Source: Himantopus leucocephalus (taxonomy: Eukaryota > Chordata > Aves > Charadriiformes > Recurvirostridae). From it: DNA of 64,000 nt. The stretch covers positions 16,920,444 to 16,984,443 of the forward strand of contig RSEF01000005.1 in assembly GCA_003993805.1 (NCBI GenBank), read 5' to 3'. The notes beneath the pieces are model-generated. The model was not told the DNA's origin. It was given only the letters and a program-made list of their open reading frames with translations, and searched no databases. Numbering within the stretch: position 1 is the stretch's first letter; each line of letters opens with the position of its first letter. Position numbers and translations under genes: made by a program. This document shows, piece after piece, positions 11,384 to 24,566 of this stretch.

Positions 11384-11470
11384 AGATAAAAGAAAGAGGA
11401 GGGGTAAAAAAATAGGCGTGATATTTGCAGAAGATAAGAAGTAAACAGACAGGTATTTTTCACCATAAAT
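11384..11470 (-). promoter_or_regulatory. Proximal cluster of GATA, FOXA and CDX-type motifs upstream of MUC2
   Basis: Within about 130 bp upstream of the TATA box lie AGATAA at 11384-11389 and AGATAAG at 11432-11438 (GATA), GTAAACA at 11441-11447 (FOXA, reverse of TGTTTAC) and CATAAA at 11464-11469 (CDX). GATA4, FOXA1/2 and CDX2 are reported regulators of mammalian Muc2. The motifs are short, so each alone is weak; the grouping at the expected place is the support. Confidence 0.5.
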
Positions 11471-11479
11471 AAAGGAATT

Positions 11480-14400
11480 CAGTATACAGGAAATGGTATA
11501 ATATTGATTCAGTAATCATGCAATTTTTTATTGCTCTTTTTCATCTACAGGATGCTATGCTTTTAAATCCTTCAAATGCTAACGCCAAGTTTAACCTTCA
11601 GTAACTCCTATAACTAATAGTGAATTTTGGAGTGGCTGAACAAAGAAATCCCTTGAAGGAAGCTTAGGATGAGATACCCTCAAACAATGGCTTCAAAGCC
11701 AAAGGATTTTTGTATTTTCACCATCACACAGAATGATTTCTGTAAAAAAAAAAAAGATATGCTTGTGAAGCTCCTTGTAGACAACAGTAACCCTTACAAA
11801 TAAAAATGATATACCATGCATTGTAAAATTATTTTGCAGGCATTGTTAGAGTCCTTTCATTTGTAAACCTTCCAAGAGCATCTAAAACAAGGTATAGCCC
11901 ATACTGCATTTGATCCCAAAACATAGTTGAGGAGGGGTGACAAGGTAAGTTCAAGTAATTCACAGCAAAAGAGATGCTATATCAAACATTGTCATGGTGC
12001 AACAGAAAGTCCACCAAAAAGGTTGTACAGCCTCTCACAACAAATTAAGCTTTGGGGAAAAAGAAAAGAAAAGAAAAAGAGTAAAACATTACCATCCAGA
12101 CTCAATAACAACTGTTTTCAGACAGAATCCCCCTAAAAAAGCTTGTTCTGGCTTACCTTCTACATGAATGATAAATTTACAGTCTACTGTCCCATGTGAG
12201 ATCCTAAAAAGGCCATAGGGTCAGCTTTGTTTTGTGCAGAAAAAGATGAAATGGTCCTTGGTAGAAGAAGAAAGCAGACAACAGAACCAGCAACCAGTTC
12301 AGAATGCTGCTTCAGAAATACAAGATTTCTACATACACTATATTTTACTCTGAAAAATTCCTTTGAGAAGGTGTTTCTGCAAGTCTCTTCAGAAGACAAA
12401 ACCCAGGATTCTTGAGGTAAAATACACTTACTTCAACAGATCTTTTAACATGGCTGCTTCCTAGCACTAACAAGGTTTACTTCTTAAAGCTCCCAAACCA
12501 AGGTCTATATTTTCTCATCAAAAGTTTCTCAGTGCATGTCTAGAAATCGCTAATCGTCTTAGTTGTTCAGTGTTCCTTACTTTTATTGCTCAAATTACAA
12601 GTAGAACTTTTATATTTCGTAAAACACCAAGGAAACTCTTCACTTTTAGCCCTTTTGGCTGCTCTAATTAAGTAGAAACACCCTTTTGTCATAAAGGCAT
12701 GGTCTTTAGCTGTTGTTTTCTTTTACTTGCTATTTTTATCTCAAGTACAGCCTAGCTTCAACCCGAACACTGTCCTGTTTTCCCTCAATACGTCTCAAAA
12801 GGTTTTAGACTCTGCTTTTCCTATTTGAGAATACAGTCTTGCACTTCTCTCACCCTTACATAGGGTATCATTCACTCAACACTCATGACTGAAATTAAGT
12901 AGTTGCCCTTTTCTCCTTTGGGATTCTATCACTAGAAGAATATAGAATTGATTTTCCTTTTTGGAAAATAAAAATAAAAATGATAGTAACCAGTTAGAAC
13001 AAACCATTTGGAGAAAAAGGAAGCGGCACTGTCTACAGAGACCATTCTGTGATGGTTACTTTAGCAGGTCTAAATTCTTATGACACCTCAGAGATATCTC
13101 CTGTCTTGGAATTTTCTATCTTTTATGCCACCAAAACTCTTGGTTCAGAAATGTTTTCTAAAAATACTTAGGAGATTCCGAAATAAATTTATTTTGAGCT
13201 TTTGTGTTCCTCCCAGTATTTTTCCAGATAGTCTCCTGTCTGTAACTACTATTGCTTCAGAAAAAAGAGTTTCCATGACCTTAAGACATATGCAGTCTTT
13301 GCAAACTGCAACAGCAACTCCATGTACACGGCAGACCTGATCCCTTTTTAGACTAAGTTGGACATGTATGCTCGCAGGTGTAAGTTGGAAACTTGCGTAT
13401 TTTCCATTTGGGTTTCTTTGCCGTGAACCTTCTAGATCTAGAACTGGCCTCATTAATTTGCTGGGACTGTGAAAGATAATCACCCTGCATCCTCCCTCTG
13501 TTCAATATGCTGGTGTTTTTCTCCTGTGCAGATGAGAGATGGACCTTTCTTTGGGTGATATGGATAGGTCTAACCCCTTGAAGAGCTACTGTTAGCCAAG
13601 CACCACTAAATTTTTAATGACTGATTTTCTCTGCTCCAGCTCTGGTCTGCCTGTACAGGGAGCATGATTCCTTCTTGGGCTATGAAGTTAAAACAGGATG
13701 ATTTCCCTTCTCCAGTCTTTTCTTCTCAGAGTGACCAACAACTTCTCATTGTCCCTTCTTCTGACATATAGGAAGCTGTGGCTCGCTGTGATGTCCTGAA
13801 CTGGGAAAGCAACACAACTTTGAGTATTGAGACCACTCTTACAGAACATGCACTCAAGCTTACACGGCTGTGCTGATCTGAGGAGAAGTGAGTATAGATC
13901 CTTATCTTCACAATTCGTAAGTATTTGTATTTCTGCTAACATTAGAAAGTGTCCTAAACTATACCATCTCTGTTTCCTTATTGCCAGAAGGGTAATGAAC
14001 CTGCCTACCACCTGCTGTATATGCCTTTCAGAAATAATCATTCTTTGAGGTAGAAATCATAGCCTGTTTTATTTCATGCTCAACTACCTTACAGTTTATT
14101 GGATTACACATTTTAATCTGCTGATGCACAGATAACTCTGCATCCATATGTATGGATTAATTTATTTACTATAAATTGTTTGACAACCTGAAGAAATCAA
14201 TCCATTTTGAAACAAAGATAATTCTGCTTTAGCATTAGCATCTTTGCTTTAAGCTTACATCAATTCTCTACATCTGAGTTGACCTGTCTGTGGAAGTTCA
14301 TGCCATTCCTTGCTTCTGGTCATCTTAATCTGAAGTCATCTTCCTCTTTCCAATACCAGCTGTTCATTTGTCTTTAATACCAATGATACTTCTTATCATT

Positions 14401-17400
14401 CTGCATGCACTTATATCCTCTCCCAGTAGCGACATTACAACTGAAAACATATGGAATCCTAACTGCAAGTGTCATCACCAGAACAAGTGATGAGAAGGAG
14501 TGTTTTCCTATTTAGGTCCTACTGCTGAGTCTTAACAGAGAAAGTTTTTTAAAAGTTCTTGAAGTCCATGAGCAGAAATACAAGTTCCCATAATCTTTGA
14601 CTATATGCCTGACCTAGGAGCTCCAACACCAGTGCTACAAACAGCCAATGCTAAAATTCAAAGTTTTAAAAAAACCCCAGTTGATTGCATGGCAAGTGTG
14701 CTTGTTATAGCAGCAAATGCAGGATGAGAGATAAAAAACGTGTTTTGAGTCATAGCTGTGTCAATGCACTGAGTGTTTCCCTACCCTTAAACTTTTATGA
14801 GACTATTTCTAATCATTCCATCAGCATAGTTAACTTTTAATGTTCATATTAATTACAGTGTAAATTTATTTTCAAGTATACTTTCTGTTAAAAAGAGAAC
14901 CTACCCAGAAGATTATCTTCATTCTGACACACTGCAGAAGAAAATGGACTATATGGAACATTTATATTACTTTAAGATAAAATTATTCAGAGACCTGACT
15001 AGGCTTATTATTTTGGGGAGAATAAATAATTTTTCAATAATTTGAGGTCTGTTTCTATCTGTTAACATACCAAGAGGAAATCTCATTGCAGTCTTGTCAC
15101 AGCAATCCCAGAATTACTACTGTACAAATACCTCAGAAAGTAGAATTATACGTGGTGACTACAATTTTTTCCACATCTGCTTTTGTATTCCTGATTTGCT
15201 GCAGATCACAGGCTGTCAAACCAAGAAGCAATGTTCTATCAGTGATATTGCCCTGCAGCAGTTGCCAGATTTTGTTCTGCTACTCTTCCACCTGCCAGCA
15301 TTTCACCAGAACACACAAAGCCTTCCACATGACCATCCAACTGCACGACATACACATCACTCCCCTTATCTCAAGCACAGAGATGGGTTGTCTGAACACC
15401 CTGGCAGCCATTCTAAAATAGCCCTAGCAGATTATGAGTTAAGAGATGTCTGACACGCAATCACAGTACTTCCTTGACCGAGACACCAGTAAGCACTCTA
15501 TAGCCCACCTCGACAAAAACTTAAGAAAGCACAGAGACAAGCAGCAGAAGGCTGAACAGTACATGAAAGACAGTGTTAAAGCAATGACATAGAAGAGATG
15601 GGGATGCATTTCTTTTGATATGTATGCTGTCATCAGATTAACCTAAAATTATCAACACAAAATGAGACAGTATTTATATGGAAGTACAACTGAAATTATT
15701 ATTTTATGGGTTTTATGTTATTAAAGAATTAGAAACAAGTGGCTGAAATCATGGCTATAACCAATTTACTGCTCTCTCAGGCTTTCTGATGGGCAGTCAC
15801 TAGTTACTATTTTCACAAAAAGAACTTTAATATACAGAATGTCCATTTGTATGTATTCAACAGACAAGCTTTTATTTAAGCAAATGTTACAAAAACCCAC
15901 TTACTTTTGATTGATACTTGGTCACTTCTGGAAACAGGCTAATATCATGTAATCAATTATCCTATCATTTTACCCTAAGGTATTCAATTTCTGCTTGAAC
16001 TAATCTCAGCTCTACCACCAATTTCATCGCTGTGACCTTGAGCAAGTCTTTGGGTTATTTGCACTCTTTTTTATTCAAACAAAAACAATAGTGTAAGGTA
16101 TCTGGTGATGCTAGCTGGAGTGTAATATGCCCTTCCTTAAATGGTTTGGTGTAGAAATTTTAGATTAGCATCCATTTTCCACTTACAGTACTTCCTTCTT
16201 TTTGTCGGTAGCTCATACTCTGAGACTAAGGTTGCAAAATATTTCTTTCTCTTCCAGTTAAGTACAAATGGGGATAAACATGTGACACATGATTACTGGA
16301 GATTAGGAATGGATATAGTAAGTAATAACTTCAACTAGTAAACTTTCCTACATACACTTACCTTCTAGAAAAGGTATGTCTGCGAAAAACCTCAGCATGA
16401 CAGCTTCTGTATCAATACACATGGAAAAATATTTGACAATTTAAAAAAAGATTTGAACAGTTCTACTTTGTTCAAGCACCTGTGAGATTTGCTACAGGGA
16501 AATGGACAGAGCCAAGAAGAGATGACTTAGAAAAGGCATCAAGGGAATTGCACCCTACATTGCTTTCTCTCTGGTAATTTTACCTCAGTGGAGTGGGATT
16601 TTCCAAATCTTTTATTTTCTCTCTAGGAAATGCTGGGAAGAAAAATAACGGCAAAATGTGTATTTTTTCCTCTGTCCTCTGAAGAAGGTTTTTTCCTGAA
16701 AATACAGCTCACTAAGAAGCTGGGAAACATTCTAGGCAAAGCCTGTGCACCTAAACCTCTGTTCTCTCAATGGTGTTCCCATATCAAGGAGATGGTAGAG
16801 AGAGTTTGAACGGAAAACAAAATGAGCATGCTTGCTTTAATTGCAATTTTCCTCTACTAATATTTTCTACCATCTCCTTGTCTCAAAATTCCTATTGACA
16901 ATGATGGTGGAACTGAAGTAAATTTGCCTTTACTTAATACTTTCAGGTGCCATATGGGAAATTAGGCTTACCTCACTGCCACAAACAAAACTAGAGAGAA
17001 AACCCTTCACTCTTCCTTTCCTTTTTGCAGCAGTATACAGATACGGCCTTCAAGTAAACATTTGCTATGAGTTATTTTTCAGCTTTCAAAACCAGAACTT
17101 TTGAATGAACCTCCAAACATTACACTGAATGCCTGCTTCATACAGTATGTTCTCCTATTTTACAAAATGTCCAGTCTAGTCCCTTGGCTGATAGGTTAAA
17201 CTTCTCCCATTTTGCTCAACTCTTCGTGCATTACTTAACGGCACGTAGTCAACACTTCTACTGACCTGGCAGAATTTCATAAATTTAAGGTTTACTATCA
17301 AATAGCTGAGCTAAATGATATTCTGAGCCATGGTATAACTATGCTGATGGTTCCACAGGACATGACGAAAACTTGAAATCACTTGCATGCATGTTTAACT

Positions 17401-18689
17401 AAGAATCTTTAGTCTTCCTCCTCCTACACCAAATATTACAATCCTGCTAGTACAATTTACTACGCTTGCCATAGTTATGGTAAACTTTAACTTTTTTCTG
17501 TTATGTAAATAAGCAGTTACGTAATTAATAGTGCCTTCTGTTGTGTGTGAGGGAAAAACTACGTCAAGTGCAAGAATACATCTGACGCATATCCAAGCCT
17601 TCCAGCTGCCATGCACATTTTCTAACATTACTTTATAATTAACTTTTGAATCACCAAAAAGACAACATTGTCAATACAGAGCACTGTATCACAGCAACAT
17701 TGTGAATATAACAGTGTATAGAGAAGAACACTTTGAGAGCTGCTACCTCCCACACAGCAAAGGAGAGGGAGGGATGAGTTAGACAACCTGAGAAATATTC
17801 TCCTTCACACGATTCCATATTTTGCACTGTTTTTGCTTATTTTCCATGCATTTTCAAAATTTGAATCTGATCTCTCATTAAGGTGTCTTTTGAAAGGGAA
17901 AAAAAGAGAGAACAAAACCAGGAGGAAACCCAAAAAAATACTTTTGAGCATTCCTTAATGCTTCTCCTTTTCAGTTACTGCCTTTTTAACGTCAATTGTC
18001 AGAAGTAGATCATCTGCACTATAAAACACCAGCAGTGAGACTGACAGTCATTCCATCCAGCGATGTATTGCATCTACTAGGAATACCTACATGCAAAGTT
18101 TGGAAGGGCTGGTTAGAAACAATTTGGAAAAAAAAAAACTTATTATAACTTCAAGTTATAAGGAATTGATGCCCAGAAGAAATGTTTCCCAGAGTATCGG
18201 GATACCTCACAGTTTTGATGTATTTGTCTCCACAAAAATCCTGCCCCAATATTTACAACTGCAGAATTAAACACACAGTCAGAGATACACAACCATTAAA
18301 ATACATAGGCAATATACAGCAAGGGTTAAAAATGAGATTTACATATCCAGAATTCTGAACAAGGAGCTGCCTGGACCAGGCAAGAGGAAACTCTCAAAAA
18401 AAAACCCAAGTAGTATATCTAAATTTTAACTATTTTTTGTAGATCATGACTAATACCTTCATAGACACAACTCTCTCTATGAACATGGGTGCTTTGTGCA
18501 TTTCAAAAAACAGAGCCTTTTCTCAAAATGATGCCAAAGGAGAAGACTTCATCTACAGCTCACTGATTACTCATTCATTGAGGGCTGAGATACCTAAATC
18601 TGTATTGGAGACTCACATCTCCTGCGAGAACAAAGTTGGACTAGATTCTATTCTAACAGCTGAATCCCTGGGCTCTACGGATCCCTCAG
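11480..18689. other. Intergenic sequence upstream of MUC2, no gene recognised
   Basis: About 7.2 kb of AT-rich sequence. I find no VWD-type exon, no recognisable repeat copy and no tRNA. Open frames are short and show no family motif. A GAAAA-type purine tract lies at 12058-12081. A splice-bounded 47-nt segment at 12157-12203 is discussed as a finding. Confidence 0.6.
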
Positions 18690-18762
18690 AGAATCACAGA
18701 ATGGTCAGGGTTGAAAGGGTGGAGAGGTGGAGATCACCTAGTCCAACCCCCAACCCTCCTCC
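18690..18762 (-). mobile_element. CR1 LINE 3' end fragment
   Basis: Plus-strand text GAATCACAGAATGGTCAGGG followed by GTGGAGATCACCTAGTCCAA is the reverse complement of the conserved CR1 3' end, so the element reads on the minus strand. Only about 70 bp of the tail remain. Confidence 0.85.
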
Positions 18763-19453
18763 TTTTGAAACTCTTCATCTTAGCACAGAATACTTAAGAG
18801 TTTCATTGTTCCAAAGACAAGGAAAGCAGGAGTGAGCATGAGTCTGCAATGCAGAAATTAGAGGGACTTGCTGATGAGAAGAGAGAGGAGGGGCATGGTC
18901 TCAGTTAATCTAACCATTTGATATAAAATATAGCTTACGTCCTGGGAATAGAAACTTTGGTATGGTTATAAGCCCAAATTGTTTAAGGTCATTCACAAAG
19001 ATGTTTCTCAGTTTATGCAAAGAGAAAGATAAAAAAAATTAAATACATTCTTATCTTGACCTGGACAGTAAGAGTTGAATATATGACAGCAGAACATTGC
19101 TGATGAGTAAGAGCATGCAGAATGTGGGTAACAGAGTAAAATGATCTTTCTCTGCCCAGTCTGAAGAACAGTTATTTTTTCAGCAATGCTTCTGTATGTT
19201 AGAAACATTACAGAGAAAAAAGTATTTCATAACAACTCTGTAAGAGACGTTTGCTGTAAGCAAATAGCTTAATAAAAAGGCTAAGTCAAAAGCAGGGCCA
19301 GGAGGTAAGTGATATTATCTATTCTGTACTTTCCCAAGACACAGACCAGAGTAAAGTTTCCAGTTCAGAACAGGACTTTATCAATACTGCATTAAGTGTT
19401 GTTCTAGTCAGGCAAACCTATAATTAGATAAAAAGATTCTTTATTTTTCCTGC

Positions 19454-19757
19454 TGTGGTGGGTTAAACTTGGCTGGCTGCGAACCCTCACCCCGCAGCTC
19501 TCTCACTGCCCCCCCCAATAGGATGTTTCTTCCTCCATCCTCTCTCTCACTGCTACACAGCATTTTATACTTTCTTAAATATATACCCACAGAGATGCCA
19601 CCAGCTTGGCTGATGGGCTCAGCGGTGTGCTGTGGTCGCTCTGCTAGAGCCAGCTGGCTGCATGTGTGTCCAGCACGAGGCAGTCCCAGTCTCTTCCCAC
19701 AGAGGTAGCCCCTTCAGCTCCCCTGCTACCAAAATCTTGCCATGTAAACCCAATACA
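19454..19757 (-). mobile_element. Solo-LTR-like avian endogenous retroviral LTR
   Basis: The 304-bp segment begins TGTGGTGGGTTAAACTTGGC and ends CCATGTAAACCCAATACA on the plus strand, with TG...CA ends. Avian LTRs I recognise from this family read the other way, starting TGTATTGGGTTTACATGGCA, and a TATATATTTAAGAAAG box lies in the expected place on the minus strand (near 19565-19590). No internal retroviral genes are seen on either side, and no clean target-site duplication: 5 bp CCTGC on the left, CCCAT on the right. Family name not assigned. Confidence 0.75.
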
Positions 19758-21581
19758 CCCATACATAAATTATTACTTACCATCTCAGAGAGCCACATGT
19801 TTCAAAAAGGATCATCTTCTAGTATTTTAGACCAGACTGAACGTGCTTGTCTATAAACTAACAATGAAATTAGACATTTACTCTACAGCTATCAAATCCA
19901 AGTGCTAGTACTGTCTGACAATAGGAGAGTGTTCTTCTGTAAATCATCCATCATTCAAAAAAGGTGTTTAAAACAATAAAAATGGTAAAAAATGGTCGGA
20001 CTTTAATGCAGATTTATTGCAAAGTGCTCAAGGTAACTTAGGATGTTATGGAAATAGAAAGACTGAGACAGGAACATGAGCTCTTGAAGAAGACTATCAT
20101 AAGAAAACAAAACATAAATCATACTTCTAGACATCACCTGAAAAATTATTGTTTTCTGTTAATGTTAAATGCATTTGGGGATAAACTTTTCCCTTTCTTT
20201 GCAAGAAATTATAGGAATACCGATATGTCAAAGAAAAACCCATTTTCCAACTCTTCCATCTCTTGTCTTAAACTCTCTGTTTTCATTTTGTCATTACAGG
20301 AATATTTTCAGATTGGATCATTCAAATCAAAGCAAAAAATTCCCCTGAATTGATGGAGGATGTATGAGATTTTAATTTGCTACTAACTATACAAGGGACA
20401 GTATTAATTATACACAAAACTATATCAAACACACAGAATATGAACTGATTAAACATATAGACTACAAAACATGGATTATCTAAGTTTTAATAGGAGCTAT
20501 TTTGTAGCTGTGATAGGAAAAACTTCCTCTTTCAATGAAACCACCATTTTCATGTTGTGACCCTGTACTCACCAGGTCTCTCTCATGCAAGCTAGTATGT
20601 GGAACATAGCCAAAATAAACTGTGAACAGAAAAAAAAAAATTAACTGAGGGGAATTCAGTGAACTTGGAATGAGCAATTCACCTCATCCTAAACTGGGAT
20701 GCATAGATGAGATTTGTATGAAGGGTGCAGGCAGTAGTTTTGAACTAACAGAATTTGGTTTTACAAAGATAAACAGTATTTGTATAATCCTGTATGTTAT
20801 CTTCACTCTTGTTACATAAATAATGTTAAAATAAGACAGTAAACAAAGCACACCTGAATGAACTTGGAAGTGATTGATGTTTAACTTCTGGCATTTACCT
20901 TCATAATAAGCTCTCTAATTGACTAAGAAGGTGTATCCTCTTTGTGTCATTCCTGAGAAACTACCATACAATCTGGTAACTCCCATTTCATAAAGTAAAT
21001 TTAAAAAATATAAAAGGAGTCTGATGTGAACAGAAGATTAGTGTATACTACTGAGTCATCAGGTGTAAGTTAGGTAAGAGTATATACACAGTCTACGTGA
21101 GTCTTAGGAAAAAGCTTTCTTATTTGCTTAGCTAGAATAGAATAGGAGAGAAGAGAAGAGAACAAAACAGAGACAAGGATACATAGTGAAAATGAAAATA
21201 ATAGAAGATTTCAGTTTCTAACTTTCCACACAATCCATAAACACATATTTGCATTCAACCTGAGACAGGTGTGTCAGAATAATGATTCCCTAAATATTGT
21301 CATTTGGATAGAAAAATGCAGTGGATTTTAGTTCCTTCATATCTTTCATTGCCAGTTTTCATCTTCTCATTTCCTGTTACCCCATGTAGTAATCAAATGC
21401 ATCTCACAAAATCTACTTGACATCTGGAACTGCTTCAATACAAAAAATCACTAAACAAATTAGAGTAAAAAATTGCAAAAAACAGTAAAAAACCAAGAGC
21501 TATTAAAAAAAAAAAAAAGGAAGGTCTGGTCAGTACTGTAAAATACCATAATATCATACAGCACTCGAGTTAGATTTCTCT
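19758..21581. other. Intergenic sequence, no gene recognised
   Basis: About 1.8 kb between two LTRs. It contains no retroviral coding motif that I can identify, a purine-rich GAGAAGAGAAGAG stretch near 21147-21162 and a poly-A run near 21505. A 47-nt segment at 20573-20619 with strong flanking splice-like signals on the minus strand is noted in the findings. Confidence 0.55.
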
Positions 21582-21913
21582 TGTGATTTAACCCCACCTG
21601 GCAACTACACACCACACAGCTGGTCACTCAATCCCTGCCCCAGTGGGATGGGGGAGAGAATCAGAAGGGTAAAAGTGAGAAAACTCCTGGGTTGAGTTAA
21701 AGACAGTTTAATAGGTAGAGCAAAAGTCATACATGCAAGCAAAGCAAAATAAGGAATTCATTGACTACTTCCCAATGGCAGGCAGGTATTCAGACATCTC
21801 CAGGAAAGCAGGGCTCCATCGCACATAACGGTTACTTGGGAAGAGAAAATGCCATCACTGCAAATGTATCCCCCTTTCTTCTTCCCCCAGCTTTTTATTG
21901 ATGAGCATGATCT

Positions 21914-22112
21914 GGCTCATCACTAAAAAAAAACCTGGCTGCTCATGGCCTGGACAGGTGTACTCTTCGCTGGGNNNNNNNNNNNNNNNNNNNNNNNNNN
22001 NNNNNNNNNNNNNNNNNNNNNNNNNNNNNNNNNNNNNNNNNNNNNNNNNNNNNNNNNNNNNNNNNNNNNNNNNNAAGGTCCCTTCCAACCTTAACAATTC
22101 TATGATTCTATG
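21914..22112 (+). mobile_element. CR1 LINE inserted in the LTR, interior lost to gap
   Basis: Before the gap, CTGGACAGGTGTACTCTTCG (21950-21969) followed by CTGGG is CR1 reverse-transcriptase sequence (LDRCTLRW). After the gap, AAGGTCCCTTCCAACCTTAA then ATTCTATGATTCTATGAT is the CR1 3' end and its 8-bp tail repeat. It is plus strand, opposite to the host LTR. The LTR text resumes immediately after the tail at GTCGTATGG. The left junction is approximate. Confidence 0.8.
21975..22074. other. Assembly gap (100 N)
   Basis: Exactly 100 N, the usual placeholder for a gap of unknown size. Both flanks are CR1, so the missing sequence is CR1 interior and probably longer than 100 bp. Confidence 0.99.
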
Positions 22113-22382
22113 ATGTCGTATGGTATTGAATATCCCTTTGGTCAGCTGGGGACAGCTATCCCAGCTTTGTCCCCAACCAACTTCTTACGCACCCCCAACC
22201 TACTTGCTGGTGGAGTGGCGTGAGGAGCAGAAAAGGCCTTGATTCTGTGTAAGCACCACTCAGCAATAATGAAAAACCCACTGTATTATCAACGTTGTTT
22301 TCAGCAGAAATCCAAAACACAGCCCCATACTAGCTACTGTGAGGAAAATTAACTCTATCCCAGCCAAAACCAGCACAATTTC

Positions 22383-24566
22383 CCAGGAACCTTTTTTCTT
22401 GACTCTGGGGAAAACCTAATGAAAACATTCAAATGATCCTGAGCAATGCTAGTTGCAAACATATTTCCATGAGATGCAGTCTGATCTTTCTATACCTCCG
22501 CAGTTCTAGGAGTAATTAGTTTGCATATCTCCTCTGTAACATAAGTCACAGATACACAGTCTTAGCAAAGACAGTTAGATCTAGAGCATCTACAGGCCTA
22601 ATAGCTCTATCCATATGCTGCATACCTACTTCATAAAGTTGACACAGTAGCCTCTTTCTGTTGTAGGTTCATGGCTTGTCCTTGTGGGATGTAGATTGTT
22701 CAGCTGCTAAAACAGCAATAGATTTGAGTCAAGGAGTCATTTTTACCTACAGTATCAAGATGTCTTTTTAAAGGTGACTTTTATTTGCTTGGTAAATTCA
22801 TAAATTCTACTGTGACACATTTATAATGTTCCTTTTTTTAATGTTAGGGAGCAAGGTAGTTTGTGGGGATTTTTGTTTGTTTTTCTTGCACACGGACATT
22901 AGCTAAGAACAACTTTTTCAATAAGGCAGAGACTACCAGAGCTACAGTGTTGGAAATCTGATTATCAAGCACAGACAGAACTGGGTTTGCAATGTGTCTA
23001 TGTGGGGACTTGTCCACTATAGGTAGGAATGGAGATATAAGGTGCTATAATAACACTTTAATGTACATGATTCAACACCTATAGGAATAATAAAGCAATT
23101 AATAGCAGATTAATATTTAACTTTAAAAACAGAAAATGCCCACGAACAAGTGAAGCAGTCCAAATAAGGAGTAATCTGATCACTGTTTGAAAGCATCATA
23201 TTAGAGGCTCAGAATAGCTGAATATCACCAATCAAAACTGACCTAAAAGAACAAAAGCCAGCATGGCCAAACAACACAGTAATAGAGGCAAAATAACATC
23301 TTAATACAAACAAGACAGGCTTACGAAGGCTTCAAGGAGCAGTTAGCTCCTTGAGTCATTAGAAAACAATAACATACTATTCAATTTTATTAGAAGCAGG
23401 AAAACTGCTACTTAATGAAGTGAGAGATGATGAAACAACATTCAAGGAAAAAACTATGACAGCTGAAGAGTTGAGTTATGTTTTTCTACCACTGTTCACT
23501 ACAGACGTGATAACTCACCATGGAGAGAGACTCCTACATAACAGCCACTTTTCATGGAGTATGAGTCAGAGGTATTCTTGCAATTCAAGGTATGAAAACA
23601 GGAGATTTTAGAATAAATTGATAAAATGAAGAGTAAACAAACTGCTAAGGCTGGATGTCATTCCTTAAGTGTTCTAAAGACCAAGTATAAAACTGCTAAA
23701 GTTTAACTGCTTTTAAATGGACAAGCACCCATACGTGGTCACTTCCTGCATTAGTGACTTTCTTGGAGATTTAAACAAACCCTAGGAAAGTCAGTCATCA
23801 AGATGGACAGAAATAACTGATGCTCTCCGTCAAGAGCGGTGAACTGTGAAGTTACATGGTTTGTTAAGATCTTAGATTATCCAGGAGAGCCAAAACTAAA
23901 CTGAAAGAGAACTGTAGAATTAGCCTGAAATACTGAGAGGGAATAAAACAATAGATGAAAGTCACTGACTACCAGTGTAAAGCAGTCAACGCAAAAGAAA
24001 AAAAAAGAATTCCAGTGTGCCCACATTGTCTTCCTCTCTTGCACGCATGCACATACAAAGGGCACAATGTTAGTCACCAGGTGTCAGGAAAAATGTCTTG
24101 AAACCAAGGTGACAAGTATCAGAATAGTACCATCCAAGTGACCAGTGACAGACAAAACATTAATATAGTGTTAATAAAGGCATAGAGAAGAAAACACAAA
24201 GTAACACTGTAATAGTCCATATGCATTCATGGAGGGACCTAATTTTCAAAAAAATCACCTCCCATTCTGGTCAGTCCATTCAAAGAAGCATATTTAAAAT
24301 TAGAAAAGATACAGAGAAGGAAAACAAGAGTCAGGATGGGAGGCATTCCCAAAAGTGTCAAAAAGTTCACCTGTAAGGTTCTAGTTAGGATCTGTTAGCC
24401 ACTAATAAGGACCTTGGATGTGTCCAGATGCATGTCATAAACTGAATATGGACAGCTATGGACATGGATGACTATGACTGTCGTCTTCTACACCATTTTT
24501 TCGATTGCCAAGTGTATATGTTATATATTAAGTGCCACTGAGTGTGGCTTACACCATTAAAAGGCA
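22383..24566. other. Intergenic sequence, no gene recognised
   Basis: About 2.2 kb of AT-rich DNA. No repeat family, RNA gene or conserved protein motif was recognised on either strand. Confidence 0.55.

Larger units (their letters stand above)
21582..22377 (-). mobile_element. Second avian ERV LTR, split by a CR1 insertion and an assembly gap
   Basis: The left part (21582 to about 21913) begins TGTGATTTAACCCCACCTGG, and the right part (about 22113-22377) ends ATCCCAGCCAAAACCAGCACA. Together they match a widespread bird LTR that reads TGTGCTGGTTTTGGCTGGGA on the minus strand. Between the two halves lie CR1 sequence and 100 N. ATTTC occurs at 22378-22382 directly after the LTR and at 21574-21578, three bases before its other end, a possible but imperfect target duplication. 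No internal genes are visible. Confidence 0.8.

Noticed and set aside
15086..15453. Two overlapping plus-strand open frames of 111 and 119 codons
   Set aside because: Both frames are open over the same bases with no family motif, splice context or signal. Low stop density in a slightly GC-richer patch explains them.
18446..18835. 129-codon plus-strand open frame
   Set aside because: Its C-terminal third is the reverse complement of a CR1 3' tail, so it is not a gene.
19758..19860. Possible retroviral internal sequence beside the LTR
   Set aside because: A frame reading SVWSKILEDDPF was noted, but it has a stop, no polypurine tract before the LTR and no recognisable retroviral domain.
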